The translations under genes and the position numbers were made by a program. Below are positions 17,710-27,183 of a stretch of 64,000 bases of DNA, piece by piece; position 1 is the stretch's first letter; each line of letters begins with the position of its first letter. Source of the stretch: Brevundimonas intermedia (GTDB taxonomy: Bacteria > Pseudomonadota > Alphaproteobacteria > Caulobacterales > Caulobacteraceae); the NCBI RefSeq assembly GCF_027922165.1, contig NZ_BSFD01000011.1, forward strand, positions 289,936-353,935, given 5' to 3'. The notes beneath the pieces were generated by a model. The model worked only from the letters and a program-made list of their open reading frames with translations. It was not told the origin of the DNA and did no database searches.

Positions 17710-17901
17710 TCACCGCATGAAACTATGCGACTCCTCGCCGAGCCGGTCGCGATCGCGATGGTTGATCTGCGGCCCCCGCCGTCGCCGCACATAGTTGGAC
17801 AGACCGCGCACTTCGGCCTCATCGACCCCGTCGCGCTCCATCAGACGACGCACGATGGGATCGGCCAAAATCTCGTCAAGGGTCAGGTCGCACGGCGCCA
17901 T
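17710..17901 (-). CDS. Small conserved hypothetical protein
   Basis: A 63-residue protein beginning MAPCDLTLDEILADP, followed by a short acidic helical segment (IVRRLMERDGVDEAEVRGL) and an arginine-rich tail. Small proteins with the pattern LTLDE-L-DP--R-LMERDGV are common in alphaproteobacteria; no function is known to me. The start at 17901 has GGAG seven bases upstream. A longer frame from 18006 has no support. Confidence 0.6.
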   Translation of the reverse strand: MAPCDLTLDEILADPIVRRLMERDGVDEAEVRGLSNYVRRRRGPQINHRDRDRLGEESHSFMR

Positions 17902-18112
17902 AATACAGCTCCAGCTCTTGGTTTCGGCCCCCGACCAAGGAGATGGGGAGGGGCGCCTAAGGCGCCAGTCTCGCGATCGGGGTGTCGTAGAAATTTCACG
18001 CCCCAATCGCTCCCACTGAAGGGCGTAATCCGCAGGCTGAGCGAATTGCCGATTGCGTCATGCGCGGCGGAGCGCCACCTTCGCCGCCAAGACAGATCAG
18101 ACGAGGATGCCG

Positions 18113-18253
18113 ATGGCCCGCAAACCCAACTATAGTTTCGAACGTCAGGAACGGGAGCGCGCGGCGGCCATCAAGGCGGCGGAGAAGGCGGCCGCCAAGG
18201 CCGAACGCAAGGCTGCCGAGGCGGCTGAAAAGGCGCCGTCCGACGAGGACTGA
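18113..18253 (+). CDS. Small basic Ala/Lys-rich protein
   Basis: A 46-residue protein beginning MARKPNYSFERQERER and continuing as an alanine-lysine-glutamate helix with an acidic SDED end. Very similar short proteins that start MARKPNY-FERQERER are widespread in alphaproteobacteria, but their role is unknown; the helix is highly charged and soluble. AGG at 18104-18106 is six bases before the chosen ATG. It lies 66 bases upstream of the DAHP synthase gene on the same strand. Confidence 0.6.
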   Translation: MARKPNYSFERQERERAAAIKAAEKAAAKAERKAAEAAEKAPSDED

Positions 18254-18319
18254 GGCTGAACGGCAAAATCTATTCGTGTTTTCGTTGTTTGAGCGGTCAC
18301 AAAGCCCTATTCTTGCGCG

Positions 18320-19690
18320 ATGACACGCTGGACCCCCGAAAGCTGGAGAACCAAGACCGCCCTGCACATGCCGGCGGACTATCCGGATCCCAACGCCCTC
18401 GCCCTCGTCGAAGACGAGTTGCGCGCCTTGCCGCCGCTCGTCTTCGCCGGCGAGGCGCGGCGCCTGACGTCTAAACTGGCCCAGGTGGAGCGCGGCGAGG
18501 CCTTCCTGCTCCAGGGCGGCGACTGCGCCGAGAGCTTCAAGGAGTTCTCGACCGACAATATCCGCGACACCTTCCGCCTGATCCTGCAGATGGCGGTCGT
18601 CCTGACCTTCGCCGGGCGCAAGCCGGTCGTGAAGGTAGGCCGGATCGCCGGCCAATTCGCCAAGCCGCGCTCGTCGCCGCTGGAGGAGATCGACGGCGTC
18701 GAACTGCCCAGCTACCGCGGCGACATCATCAACGGCATGGGGTTCACGCCGGAAGAGCGCGCGCCCGATCCGCAGCGTCTGATCCGGGCCTATAACCAGT
18801 CGGCCTCGACCCTGAACCTGCTGCGGGCCTTCGCCGGTGGGGGCTATGCTGACCTGTACAATATCCATCGCTGGACCCTGGGCTTCGCGGGCGATAACGC
18901 CGCCGGGGCCCAGTACCGCGAGCTGGCGGACAAGATCACGGAGGCCCTGGCCTTCATGGAGGCAGTCGGCGTCACGCCCGAGACCCATCCGGACCTGAGC
19001 CGGGTCGAGGTCTTCACCAGCCACGAGGCCCTGCTGCTGAACGTCGAGAGCGCCCTGACGCGGCTTGACGGCGGTTCTGGCGAATGGTTCGACACCTCGG
19101 CCCATATGCTGTGGATCGGCGAGCGCACGCGCCAGCTGGACGGCGCCCACGTCGAGTTCATGAAGGGGATCAAGAACCCCATCGGCGTGAAATGCGGACC
19201 GACCATGACGGCCGACGACCTGCTGCCGTTGATCGACGCCCTGAACCCCGACAATATCTCGGGCCGCCTGACCCTGATCGGCCGTTTCGGTCACGACAAG
19301 GTGGGCGAACGCCTGCCCAGGCTGATGCGGGAAGTGAAGGCGTCGGGCCGCAAGGTGATCTGGTCCATCGACCCGATGCACGGCAATACGCTGAAGGCCG
19401 GCAACGGCTACAAGACCCGGCCGTTTGACCGGATCCTGGGCGAGGTGCGGACATTTATTGATGTTGCGGAGGCCGAGGGCGTCCACCCCGGCGGCGTTCA
19501 CCTGGAGATGACCGGCCAGAACGTCACCGAATGTATCGGCGGGGCCCAGGCCGTGACCGAGGACGACCTGTCCAACCGCTATCACACCCACTGCGACCCG
19601 CGCCTGAACGCCGACCAGGCGCTGGAGCTGGCCTTCCTGGTGGCTGAGCGGTTGAAGTCGGGCCGGATCAGCCGCTCGGAAGCCGCCTGA
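18320..19690 (+). CDS. aroG: 3-deoxy-7-phosphoheptulonate synthase, class II
   Basis: Type II (plant/actinobacterial type) DAHP synthase of 456 residues. It condenses phosphoenolpyruvate and erythrose 4-phosphate in the first step of the shikimate pathway, in the cytosol. Signatures are [12 protein letters not shown] with the metal-binding cysteine, [29 protein letters not shown], and the C-terminal SIDPMHGNT and [15 protein letters not shown]. Length and order are normal for the class. The ATG at 18320 starts the conserved WTPESWR. Its 3' end overlaps the convergent oxidoreductase gene by 23 bases. With pheA and the chorismate mutase gene nearby, this is a small aromatic-biosynthesis neighbourhood. 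Confidence 0.95.
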   Translation: MTRWTPESWRTKTALHMPADYPDPNALALVEDELRALPPLVFAGEARRLTSKLAQVERGEAFLLQGGDCAESFKEFSTDNIRDTFRLILQMAVVLTFAGRKPVVKVGRIAGQFAKPRSSPLEEIDGVELPSYRGDIINGMGFTPEERAPDPQRLIRAYNQSASTLNLLRAFAGGGYADLYNIHRWTLGFAGDNAAGAQYRELADKITEALAFMEAVGVTPETHPDLSRVEVFTSHEALLLNVESALTRLDGGSGEWFDTSAHMLWIGERTRQLDGAHVEFMKGIKNPIGVKCGPTMTADDLLPLIDALNPDNISGRLTLIGRFGHDKVGERLPRLMREVKASGRKVIWSIDPMHGNTLKAGNGYKTRPFDRILGEVRTFIDVAEAEGVHPGGVHLEMTGQNVTECIGGAQAVTEDDLSNRYHTHCDPRLNADQALELAFLVAERLKSGRISRSEAA

Positions 19691-20876
19691 TCGGCGGGAA
19701 CAACGGGGCGACGAGGCCGATGGTCGCGTTCGCCTCGCCGCGGTCCGGCGTCTCGTCGTCGATGCCGACGCCGTTCATGTCGTTGCGCGTGGCCTGAACC
19801 ACGATTCCGTCCGGGCGCGACAGGACGGTCACGCCCCGGAAATGCAGGCCGTAGTTCGCCTCCGGCTGGGGCGCGAGCCAGGCGATCTGACCGCGCACCG
19901 GGATCAGCTCCTTGTCTTCGAACAAGGCCTTGGCTCCATAGCCGGTGCAGTTGACGACGACCTTTTCGGGCAAGGTCATCATATCCGCCGGCGTGTTGAA
20001 GGTGCGGGTCTCGATCCGCCCGCCATGGGCCAGGAACTCAGTCTCCAGCCGGTGCGCCAGTTCGGCGACGTTGAACTGCATGGCGCTGACCATCCGGGTC
20101 TCCCCGACCGGGAACGGCGAGGCTGAGGCGGGGAGGGGGAAGGATCGCGGCGCCAGCCCGTCCAGCCTGTATTCGGCGAAGCGGATCGGCTTCACGCCGG
20201 GGCCGGTGCGGATCGGCGGCGGCTCTAGCGAACGGGGCAGGTCCGCGCCGCCGGACAGCATGTAACGGTCGCTGAAGACGACGGGGTCGCCCTCTGTTCC
20301 TAGATAGGTCTGGTGGGTCGCATAGGTCTCGCGCGCCATCTGTTCCCACAGCGCCGGAAATTCGGCGGAGACGCGGTCGGCGTCGGCGATTCTGCTGTCC
20401 GGCGTCCAGCTACCGGTCGCACGCATCGACCGGGTAAAGGCGGCGCGTTCACGGGCATAGATGGTCACCCGCGCGCCCATCCGCTGAAGCTGGAGCGCCG
20501 AGGTCAGGCCCAGGGCGCCGCTGCCGATCACGGCGATGACAGGCGGCCCACCCGCCAGGCCGGCCAGAGCCATGGCCTTGCGCCCCGCTATGGCGCTGGA
20601 ACCCCACGACAGCGACCAGCCGCTGCCGCCATGGCCGTAGTTGTGCACCACCTTGGTCTCGCCGACCGATTCCACATCAAGGCGCGGCCCCGTGGCGCGG
20701 AAAGGACGGGTGCAGACGGTGATGCGGATGATCCGCTCGGGGGCCATCAAGATCGGCGCGATCCGGCGTGGGGCGAATCCCGTCACAGGCGTCGCCGGCG
20801 TCACGGCGCACCCCGCCACGGTTCCCGCCAGGCCGGTCAGGACCGCGCGACGGCTGGCGTTCGAGACAACGGACAT
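19668..20876 (-). CDS. D-amino-acid-oxidase-like FAD oxidoreductase, apparently circularly permuted
   Basis: A 402-residue flavoprotein with a Tat-like, lipobox-like N-terminus (SRRAVLTGL, Cys23 in VAGC). It has the Rossmann FAD motif GSGALG at 118-123 and [12 protein letters not shown] and VRGQIAWL later, as in the DAO family. Unusually, the segment that normally ends D-amino acid oxidases ([15 protein letters not shown], then [18 protein letters not shown]) lies at about residues 55-93, before the Rossmann motif instead of at the C-terminus. The protein then ends shortly after the substrate-domain strands. This suggests a natural circular permutation. The ATG at 20876 has GGAGG just upstream. 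The substrate is unknown; an exported D-amino acid oxidase-like role is plausible. Confidence 0.8.
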   Translation of the reverse strand: MSVVSNASRRAVLTGLAGTVAGCAVTPATPVTGFAPRRIAPILMAPERIIRITVCTRPFRATGPRLDVESVGETKVVHNYGHGGSGWSLSWGSSAIAGRKAMALAGLAGGPPVIAVIGSGALGLTSALQLQRMGARVTIYARERAAFTRSMRATGSWTPDSRIADADRVSAEFPALWEQMARETYATHQTYLGTEGDPVVFSDRYMLSGGADLPRSLEPPPIRTGPGVKPIRFAEYRLDGLAPRSFPLPASASPFPVGETRMVSAMQFNVAELAHRLETEFLAHGGRIETRTFNTPADMMTLPEKVVVNCTGYGAKALFEDKELIPVRGQIAWLAPQPEANYGLHFRGVTVLSRPDGIVVQATRNDMNGVGIDDETPDRGEANATIGLVAPLFPPIRRLPSG

Positions 20877-21080
20877 GGGGCCTCCGAAGGCGATGAGAAC
20901 AATCAGGCTAGCGCGACCACAGGCCGTTCGATAGCGGGCGCCCGTCACATTCGGCTTGTCGGAAAAGGAGCGGCGCCGCAGATACGCTTCGAAACGGTCA
21001 CGGCTCGGACAAGGACGTTCCGTCTGATCGGTCGAGAACGACAAGGAAGGCTTTCGGCCGAGACGCCGGAAGTGACGGAC

Positions 21081-21644
21081 ATGAACCAACCGCACCAAGA
21101 CGAAAAGCCCGGCCGGGTCGCCTATCAGGGCGCGCCGGGCGCGTTCAGCCATGAGGCCTGCGCCGTTCTGCGGCCCTGGGACACGGCTGTGCCGTTCGAG
21201 ACCTTTGCGGCGGCGCTCGATGCTTTGAGGACCGGCGATTGCGACTGCGCCCTGATCCCGGTCGAAAACTCCTCCATCGGGGTGGTGGAGCCGGCGGCGA
21301 CCCTGGTGCGCGAGTCGGGCCTCAAGGTGGTCGCCGAGGCCTGGCGGCCGATCCGACACGCGCTGATGGGCCTGGATGGAGCGCGGATCGCCGATCTGAA
21401 GCAGGTGCTCAGCCACCCCATCGCCCTGGCCCAGTGCGAGCAGACGCTGAAAGGCCTGAGGCTGAACGTCGTCGAGCATTTCGACACCGCCGGCGCCGCC
21501 CGCGACGTCGCCGAAGCGGGCGATCCGACCCAGGCGGCCATAGCGCCGGTGGGTGCGGCGGAGGTCTATGGCCTGTCGATCCTGCGCAACGATCTTCAGG
21601 ATTCCAGCGATAACCGGACGCGTTTCGTCTTGTTGTCCGCCTGA
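21081..21644 (+). CDS. pheA: Prephenate dehydratase catalytic domain, no ACT domain
   Basis: A 187-residue protein that would convert prephenate to phenylpyruvate in phenylalanine synthesis. It begins VAYQGAPGAFSHEA, contains ALIPVENSSIGVV, and ends in DNRTRFVLLS with the catalytic Thr-Arg-Phe. A usual bacterial enzyme is about 280 residues because an ACT domain for phenylalanine feedback follows TRF; here the stop comes five residues after it. No frameshifted ACT sequence is visible downstream. The enzyme may therefore be insensitive to phenylalanine. The start at 21081 is the first ATG before the conserved region; a long upstream frame overlapping the oxidoreductase was rejected. Confidence 0.88.
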   Translation: MNQPHQDEKPGRVAYQGAPGAFSHEACAVLRPWDTAVPFETFAAALDALRTGDCDCALIPVENSSIGVVEPAATLVRESGLKVVAEAWRPIRHALMGLDGARIADLKQVLSHPIALAQCEQTLKGLRLNVVEHFDTAGAARDVAEAGDPTQAAIAPVGAAEVYGLSILRNDLQDSSDNRTRFVLLSA

Positions 21645-21649
21645 AGGGG

Positions 21650-21678
21650 TTGACGGCGCACGGTCATTGCGTGCTTTA
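21650..21678 (+). promoter_or_regulatory. Promoter for the leader peptide/chorismate mutase unit
   Basis: TTGACG at 21650-21655 and GCTTTA at 21673-21678, spaced by 17 bases, match the Caulobacter housekeeping promoter form (TTGAC and GCTANA). Transcription would start near 21685, just at a 7-bp hairpin (CGGATCG / CGATCCG, 21687-21704), about 40 bases before the leader ATG. Confidence 0.6.
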
Positions 21679-21723
21679 AGGCCCCACGGATCGCAATCGA
21701 TCCGCATAACCGGACCCGGACCC

Positions 21724-21825
21724 ATGTCCCGCCAGCGCGTTCTTTCTGTTTCTTTCGACCGTTCGCGCGCGGTTTCCGGCCTCTATTTCGGCTACGGCTT
21801 TTACGGCTTTCGATACGCCGGCTGA
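21724..21825 (+). CDS. Phe/Tyr-rich leader peptide upstream of chorismate mutase
   Basis: A 33-codon ORF whose last third is strongly enriched in aromatic codons: residues 21-31 contain four Tyr (21, 24, 27, 31) and three Phe (22, 26, 29), with a fourth Phe at 11. It lies between a good promoter and the chorismate mutase gene, which commits chorismate to Phe and Tyr. This is the classic arrangement of an attenuation leader, in which the ribosome stalls when Phe- or Tyr-tRNA is scarce. There is no strong Shine-Dalgarno (GGACCCGGACCC precedes the ATG). The peptide itself need have no function. A chance ORF is possible, but the codon content and position argue against it. Confidence 0.6.
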   Translation: MSRQRVLSVSFDRSRAVSGLYFGYGFYGFRYAG

Positions 21826-21933
21826 GGCGTCGGGCGCTTTCCGTCCCTGACTGTCTCGCCGGCGACCGCTCTGGACCAGAGCGGCTGTCCGCCCCTGCAC
21901 ATCGAAATCCCCCTTTGCCGAAAGCCTAATCCC
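21826..21933 (+). promoter_or_regulatory. Candidate attenuator RNA before chorismate mutase
   Basis: The 108 bases after the leader stop contain a perfect 8-bp hairpin at 21866-21884 (CCGCTCTG-GAC-CAGAGCGG) without a T-run. CGAAAGCC at 21919-21926, in the translation initiation region of the chorismate mutase ATG (21934), is the exact complement of GGCTTTCG at 21805-21812, which is leader codons 28-30. A ribosome stalled on the aromatic codons would cover the upstream half and free the initiation region. Translational control by this pairing is an inference; a transcriptional terminator is less supported because no T-tract is seen. Confidence 0.45.
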
Positions 21934-22692
21934 ATGCCCAATTCCAACGTCCAGAAAGTGTGGCCTGACGTGGCCGAACTGACCCCCGAACAACAGGCCC
22001 TGGCCGCCCTGCGCGCCGAGATCGACGCCATAGACGATCAGATCCTGGCCCTGTTCGAGCAACGCCTCGCCGTCGCCGCCACCGTCGGCCGCGCCAAGGA
22101 CGCCCCCACCGGCCCCCACACCAAGCTGCGCCCCGACCGCGAACAGACGGTCCTCTCGCGCATGCTGTCCAAGGCCCAACCCGAGAACGCCGAAGCCGTT
22201 GAACACCTGTGGCGCGAGATCGTCGGCTGGGGCCTAGCGCGCCAAGGGCGGCTCCAGGTCCAGGTCTGGGCGCCGATCGAACCGACCCGGGCCTATGACG
22301 GCGCCCGCCTGCGCTTCGGCGCCGCCGCTGATATCAAGATGGTGCGAGACCCGCAAAAGGCCCTGGCCTTCGCGGCCGAGGGGCACGGCGTCGCCGTCCT
22401 GGCCATCAACACCGAGGACGCTTGGTGGATGGGCCTGCGTCGCGAATGGTCGATGTTGAGCGTGTTCGACGGTTACGGCGGCGAGACGCCGACGTCTCTC
22501 GCCGTGGGCAAGATCGATCCGCCCGCCCTGCCGACGGGCCGCCGCGTCGTGGTGACGGCCGGCGGGGACGCCGGCGACGGCGGCGGCGCGCGGCGCTGGG
22601 GCCTGAACACCCACCACGGCTGGACCATCGCCCTGACCGAGGCGGAATTGACCCCCGGCGAGGCGGAAGGCTGCGTCGGGGCGATCGGCTGA
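21934..22692 (+). CDS. Chorismate mutase (AroQ type) with extra C-terminal domain
   Basis: A 252-residue protein. Residues about 18-100 are an AroQ chorismate mutase domain (LAALRAEIDAIDDQILALFEQR, VGRAK, RPDREQTVLSRM), which rearranges chorismate to prephenate. Residues about 105-252 form a further domain with no family I recognise (VQVWAPIEPTRAYDG, DAWWMGLRREWSMLS, GLNTHHGWTIALTE); it could be a regulatory or ligand-binding region. Prephenate then feeds the dehydratase encoded upstream. The initiation region has no strong Shine-Dalgarno and may be masked by pairing with the leader. It is convergent with the SDR gene. Confidence 0.85.
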   Translation: MPNSNVQKVWPDVAELTPEQQALAALRAEIDAIDDQILALFEQRLAVAATVGRAKDAPTGPHTKLRPDREQTVLSRMLSKAQPENAEAVEHLWREIVGWGLARQGRLQVQVWAPIEPTRAYDGARLRFGAAADIKMVRDPQKALAFAAEGHGVAVLAINTEDAWWMGLRREWSMLSVFDGYGGETPTSLAVGKIDPPALPTGRRVVVTAGGDAGDGGGARRWGLNTHHGWTIALTEAELTPGEAEGCVGAIG

Positions 22693-22711
22693 CCGCGCCG
22701 ACGGTTTTCGA

Positions 22712-23620
22712 TCAGGAGGCGTGAGCCTTCTGAGCCTTCGTCAGTTCGATCATCCCCTGGGCGGCGCCCATCTCCGGCACGATTTCTTTTGCCCGGTCGG
22801 AGATGGCGTCGAACTGGGCCGCCACCTGTTCCGGCGCATCCTCGCCCGAGATGTGGACGCCTTCGGTCAAGGTGACATAGGCGCGTTCGAACCCGCCGGC
22901 GCCCGCCGCCAGGATACAGCGGCTGGGCGCGTCACGGCTCAGCAGATACAGCAGGCCCGGCGTCACCAGTTCCGGCGCCAGAGCCTCCAGCGGCAAGGCT
23001 GCGCCCAGGTCTTCCGTCATGCGCGTATGGGCGGTCGGGGCCAGGCAGTTGACGCGGATGTCGTTCTTGCCCCCTTCGATCGCCAAGGTCTGCATCAGGC
23101 CCACCAGGGCCATCTTGGCTGCGCCATAGTTCGACTGGCCGAAGTTTCCGTACAGGCCCGAGGACGAGGTGGTCATGACGATCCGGCCGTAGTTCTGGCC
23201 CCGCATGATCTCCCACACCGCCTTGGTGCAGTTGACCGCGCCCATCAGGTGCACATCGACGACGAAGCGGAAATCCTCGATCTCCATCTTGGCGAAGGTG
23301 CGATCGCGCAGCACTCCGGCGTTGTTCACCAGCAGGTCGACCCGGCCCCATTTCGCCATGGCCGCATCGACCATGGCCTGGACGGCGACGAAGTCGGTCA
23401 CCGAGGCCGCATTGGCCATGGCCTCTCCGCCCGCCGCCTCGATCTCGGCTACGACGGCCTCGGCGGCGGTTGCGGAACCGCCTGAACCGTCGCGGGCGCC
23501 GCCCAGATCATTGACCACCACCTTGGCCCCGCGCGCCGCCAGGGACAGCGCATGCTCCCGCCCCAGACCGCCGCCCGCGCCCGTCACAATGGCCACCTGA
23601 CCGTCAAACCGGATCGTCAT
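22712..23620 (-). CDS. SDR oxidoreductase, 3-hydroxyacyl-CoA dehydrogenase type
   Basis: Short-chain dehydrogenase of 302 residues like the dehydrogenase domain of peroxisomal multifunctional enzyme 2: NAD(H) motif TGAGGGLG (13-20), NDLGG, NNAGVLRD, and the active-site Ser and Tyr-x-x-x-Lys in TSSSGLYGNFGQSNYGAAK. A C-terminal extension of about 60 residues follows the core fold. It would oxidise (3R)-hydroxyacyl-CoA or a similar substrate in the cytosol. The ATG at 23620 starts the conserved MTIRFDGQVA; a start at 23638 would add six residues. It is 98 bases downstream of acs on the same strand and may be its last operon partner. Confidence 0.85.
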   Translation of the reverse strand: MTIRFDGQVAIVTGAGGGLGREHALSLAARGAKVVVNDLGGARDGSGGSATAAEAVVAEIEAAGGEAMANAASVTDFVAVQAMVDAAMAKWGRVDLLVNNAGVLRDRTFAKMEIEDFRFVVDVHLMGAVNCTKAVWEIMRGQNYGRIVMTTSSSGLYGNFGQSNYGAAKMALVGLMQTLAIEGGKNDIRVNCLAPTAHTRMTEDLGAALPLEALAPELVTPGLLYLLSRDAPSRCILAAGAGGFERAYVTLTEGVHISGEDAPEQVAAQFDAISDRAKEIVPEMGAAQGMIELTKAQKAHAS

Positions 23621-23718
23621 CTCGTCGTCTCCACCCAAGGACTGAGGCCTACGGCTTCACGGCCGGCCCCTTCATCCGGTTTTGACGAGGCTCGAGGCGG
23701 CGCACAAGTCGGTCCTGA

Positions 23719-25671
23719 TCAGCCCGCGCGGTTCTTGACCAGATCCTCGACGACGGACGGATCGGCCAGGGTGGAGGTGTCGCCCAGAGCCCCGATCTCG
23801 TTCTCGGCGATCTTGCGCAGGATGCGGCGCATGATCTTGCCCGATCGGGTCTTGGGCAGGCCGGGAGCCCACTGGATCACGTCGGGCGCTGCGATGGGGC
23901 CGATCTCGCGCCGGACATGGGCGCCCAGGGCCTTGCGCAGATCCTCGGTCGCCTCGACCCCCTTGTTCAGCGTCACATAAGCATAGATGCCTTGACCCTT
24001 GATATCATGAGGATATCCGACGACGGCCGCTTCCGCGACGTCGTCGTGCAGCACCAGAGCGCTCTCGATCTCGGCCGTGCCCATCCGATGGCCCGAGACA
24101 TTGATGACGTCGTCGACCCGGCCGGTGATCCAGTAGTAGCCGTCCGCGTCCCGGCGGCAGCCGTCGCCGGTGAAATACCGCCCTGGATAGGTCGAGAAAT
24201 AGGTCTCGAAGAACCGCTGGTCGTCGCCATAGACGGTGCGCATCTGCCCCGGCCAGCTGTCGGTGATGCACAGATTGCCCGAGACCGCGCCGACCAGTTC
24301 CTGGCCCTCCGCATCGACGATCTGGAGTTCGACGCCGGGCAGGGGCAGGGTGGCCGAGCCGGGCTTCAGGTCCGTCGCGCCGGGCAGGGGAGTGATCAGA
24401 TGCCCGCCGGTCTCGGTCTGCCACCAGGTGTCCACGATGGGGCAGCGGCTGTCCCCAACGACTTCATGATACCAACGCCAGGCCTCCGGATTGATCGGCT
24501 CGCCGACCGTGCCGAGCACCCGCAGAGACTTGCGCGACGTCGCCTTCACCGGCGCGTCGCCTTCACGCATCAGGGCGCGCAGGGCCGTGGGGGCGGTGTA
24601 GAAGACCTCGACCTTGTGCTTGTCCACCACCTGCCAGAACCGGCTGGCGTCGGGATAGTTGGGCACGCCCTCGAACATCAGGGTGGTCGCCGCATTCGCC
24701 AGCGGCCCATAGACCAGATACGAATGGCCCGTGACCCAGCCCACGTCAGCGGTGCACCAGAAGACCTCGCCGGGGCGATAGTCGAACGTCAGCTCATGCG
24801 TCCAGGCGGCCCAGAACAGATAGCCGCCGGTCGTGTGAAGGACGCCTTTCGGCTTTCCAGTGGAACCTGAGGTGTAGAGGATAAACAACGGATCTTCCGC
24901 GTTCATTGGCTCAGGCGGGCAGTCGGTCGAGGCCTTGGCCGCCTCGATCGCATAGTCCACGTCCCGACCTTCGATCATCGGAACATCTGCGCCGGTGCGG
25001 CGGATGACCAGGACGGTGTCGACCTTGACCTTCTCCAGGGCCGCATCGACATTGGCCTTCAGCGGCACGACCTTGCCGCCGCGCACGCCCTCGTCGGCGG
25101 TGATGACCAGGTTGGAGCCGCAGTCCTCGATCCGGCCGCTCAGGCTGTCGGGCGAGAAGCCGCCGAAGACCACGGAATGGACCGCCCCGATGCGGGCGCA
25201 GGCCAGCATGGCGTAGGCCGCCTCGGGGATCATCGGCATATAGATGGTGATCCGATCGCCCTTCTTGGCGCCATGGGATTTCAGCACATTGGCCATGCGG
25301 CCGACTTCTTCGTGCAGGCGGCCAAAGCTGATGTGCTGGCTGTCGGCCGGGTCGTCGCCTTCCCAGATGATGGCCGTCTCGTCCCGGCGATGGGGCAGGT
25401 GCCGGTCGATACAGTTGGCGGCGACGTTCAGGACGCCGTCCTCGAACCAGCGAATGCGGAAATCTTCCTTCTTGAAAGAGACGTCCTTGATCTTCGTCGG
25501 CGCCTTGATCCAGTCGAGCCGCTTGGCCTGTTCGGACCAGAAGGCCTCGGGCGTCTCGCGCGCCGCGACCCGCGCCGCCTCATAGGCTCGCCGGTCCATA
25601 TGGGCCCTGGCGGAGAAGTCTGAGGGAACGGGGTAAAGGTCGGAATCGGGCACGCGAGACGTCTCCAGCAT
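23719..25671 (-). CDS. acs: Acetyl-CoA synthetase
   Basis: AMP-forming acetate-CoA ligase of 650 residues, activating acetate to acetyl-CoA via acetyl-AMP. It has the adenylation motif [11 protein letters not shown], the acetate-pocket region [43 protein letters not shown], and the C-terminal acetylatable Lys612 in [11 protein letters not shown]. Length is normal. Its ATG is two bases after the stop of the DcaP-like porin gene, so the two are one operon. A CrbS/CrbR-like sensor-regulator pair, which controls acs in Vibrio and Pseudomonas, is encoded immediately next door. Confidence 0.96.
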   Translation of the reverse strand: MLETSRVPDSDLYPVPSDFSARAHMDRRAYEAARVAARETPEAFWSEQAKRLDWIKAPTKIKDVSFKKEDFRIRWFEDGVLNVAANCIDRHLPHRRDETAIIWEGDDPADSQHISFGRLHEEVGRMANVLKSHGAKKGDRITIYMPMIPEAAYAMLACARIGAVHSVVFGGFSPDSLSGRIEDCGSNLVITADEGVRGGKVVPLKANVDAALEKVKVDTVLVIRRTGADVPMIEGRDVDYAIEAAKASTDCPPEPMNAEDPLFILYTSGSTGKPKGVLHTTGGYLFWAAWTHELTFDYRPGEVFWCTADVGWVTGHSYLVYGPLANAATTLMFEGVPNYPDASRFWQVVDKHKVEVFYTAPTALRALMREGDAPVKATSRKSLRVLGTVGEPINPEAWRWYHEVVGDSRCPIVDTWWQTETGGHLITPLPGATDLKPGSATLPLPGVELQIVDAEGQELVGAVSGNLCITDSWPGQMRTVYGDDQRFFETYFSTYPGRYFTGDGCRRDADGYYWITGRVDDVINVSGHRMGTAEIESALVLHDDVAEAAVVGYPHDIKGQGIYAYVTLNKGVEATEDLRKALGAHVRREIGPIAAPDVIQWAPGLPKTRSGKIMRRILRKIAENEIGALGDTSTLADPSVVEDLVKNRAG

Positions 25672-25673
25672 TT

Positions 25674-27023
25674 TTAGAATCCGTATTTGGCGAACAGGAT
25701 CAGTCGGGTCATGTCGCCGCTCGCGCCGGATTCGATTTCGCGATCAGCGAACATCAGTTCGGCGCCTACATCAAACGCCGTAACGGGCGACCAGATCAAG
25801 TTGGCGTGGATGCTCTGGGCAGACCGATTGACGGCCAGGCCGGTCACAGTCGTGTCGTTGTCCACCTTCTGGGCCGACCAGATCAGGCTGGAGCGCCAGC
25901 CGGGCGCCCAGACGTGGCGATAGGCGGCGAAGCCGGCGACGACGCCGATCGCCTCCAGCTCGCCGGAGGCGTCCAGCACCGCGTCGTTCGAGAAGTTCAG
26001 CCCGACATAGCGGCCGATGCCTTCGCCGCCGGTCACCATCAGGCGGACGTCGTCCTTGGACCCGACCTTGATCTTGGTCGAGGCCGACAGCCCCCAGCCG
26101 GTGGCGCTGGAATCGATGTCCGTCGCCGGGTTCTGGTATTTCAGCTGGCGCAGCAGGCCGGCGAACTGCAGATCCCCCCAGGGTCGCGACACGGCGTAAC
26201 GAGCGGTGAAGTCCGGCAGGCTGTTGTCGTCGGCGATGACCCGGGCGCCGCCGCCGAACGGGGTGACGGTCGTTTCGGGATTTTCCACCGAGACCGAGAA
26301 GGGACCACGCGTGTAGCGGACCTGGACCTGACGGGCGAAGACCGTGCCCTCGGCCGCACCGATGAAGTCGGCGGATTCCGGCAAGACGGCGGTGTTCTGG
26401 AAGTTGGTCCACTCCTGACCGATCAGCCAGTTGTCGATGGTGACGAAGGCGCGGCGCAGGGCGGGATTGGCAGGGCTGGTGGTGCGTTGGTCCGCCGTGC
26501 CGGGCAGGGTCTGGAAGTCCATCTCCAACCGGGTGCCGACCTTGCGGCCGCCGACCAGACCGTCGGTCGTCAACCAGAACCGGGTCTGGCGCGCATTGAA
26601 GTCGGTCGCCGTATCCTCGTCCGCGCCGCCGATGGGAATGGAGCCGGGGATATGGAATTCGCGCAGGGCGTCGCCGTTGATCGGATCGCCCCCGGAATAG
26701 CTGGAGGCCGAGGCGTCGACCTTGACGAAGCCGCCGAACTTCACCGTGTGATCGCCGATGCGGAAACCGTCGCTGGGCGCGGCGGCCTGCTGCACCGGGG
26801 GCGGCGGGGCAGGGCGGGTCTCCAGCCGGATGATGTCCTGCTGCTGCGCCGCCTGCTGGGTGCGGGCGGCGATGACTTCGGATTTGAGGGCGTTCAACTC
26901 GGCTTCGAGTTGAGCGATACGAGCTTCGAGGGCGGCCTGGGCGTCTTGCGCCGAGGCGACGCCGGGGGCCAGAAGCAGGGCCGCAGCCGCGCATCCCGCC
27001 GCCAGGCTGGACTTGATCATCAT
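25674..27023 (-). CDS. DcaP-like outer-membrane porin
   Basis: A 449-residue outer-membrane protein. A signal peptide ends near residue 26 (ASAQD). A short coiled coil follows ([19 protein letters not shown]), then a proline-rich linker, then a beta-barrel starting [16 protein letters not shown] and ending in a C-terminal aromatic (KYGF). The coiled coil plus barrel order is that of DcaP-type trimeric channels, which take up dicarboxylates and other organic acids. The ATG at 27023 is preceded by GGGAGG; an in-frame start at 27092 lacks a signal peptide. It leads the porin-acs operon, suggesting uptake of the acids that acs or its neighbours activate. Confidence 0.85.
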   Translation of the reverse strand: MMIKSSLAAGCAAAALLLAPGVASAQDAQAALEARIAQLEAELNALKSEVIAARTQQAAQQQDIIRLETRPAPPPPVQQAAAPSDGFRIGDHTVKFGGFVKVDASASSYSGGDPINGDALREFHIPGSIPIGGADEDTATDFNARQTRFWLTTDGLVGGRKVGTRLEMDFQTLPGTADQRTTSPANPALRRAFVTIDNWLIGQEWTNFQNTAVLPESADFIGAAEGTVFARQVQVRYTRGPFSVSVENPETTVTPFGGGARVIADDNSLPDFTARYAVSRPWGDLQFAGLLRQLKYQNPATDIDSSATGWGLSASTKIKVGSKDDVRLMVTGGEGIGRYVGLNFSNDAVLDASGELEAIGVVAGFAAYRHVWAPGWRSSLIWSAQKVDNDTTVTGLAVNRSAQSIHANLIWSPVTAFDVGAELMFADREIESGASGDMTRLILFAKYGF

Positions 27024-27183
27024 GGTACCTCCCGCGCTCGTCTGATGCGAGCGTCCGGGTGAACCTTTTCCCCAAGGGGCGTATGCGGCCATTAGCCATT
27101 CGTCTAGTTTCGACGAAAGTCGAACCGCGCCATGCTGTCGCCGACGGGGCCGAAAAGCATGCCGCGCAAGGGAAGGACGCCTG

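Noticed and set aside
21866-21884. Rho-independent terminator before chorismate mutase
   Set aside because: The hairpin is perfect but no T-tract follows, so I list it only as part of a candidate attenuator and not as a terminator.
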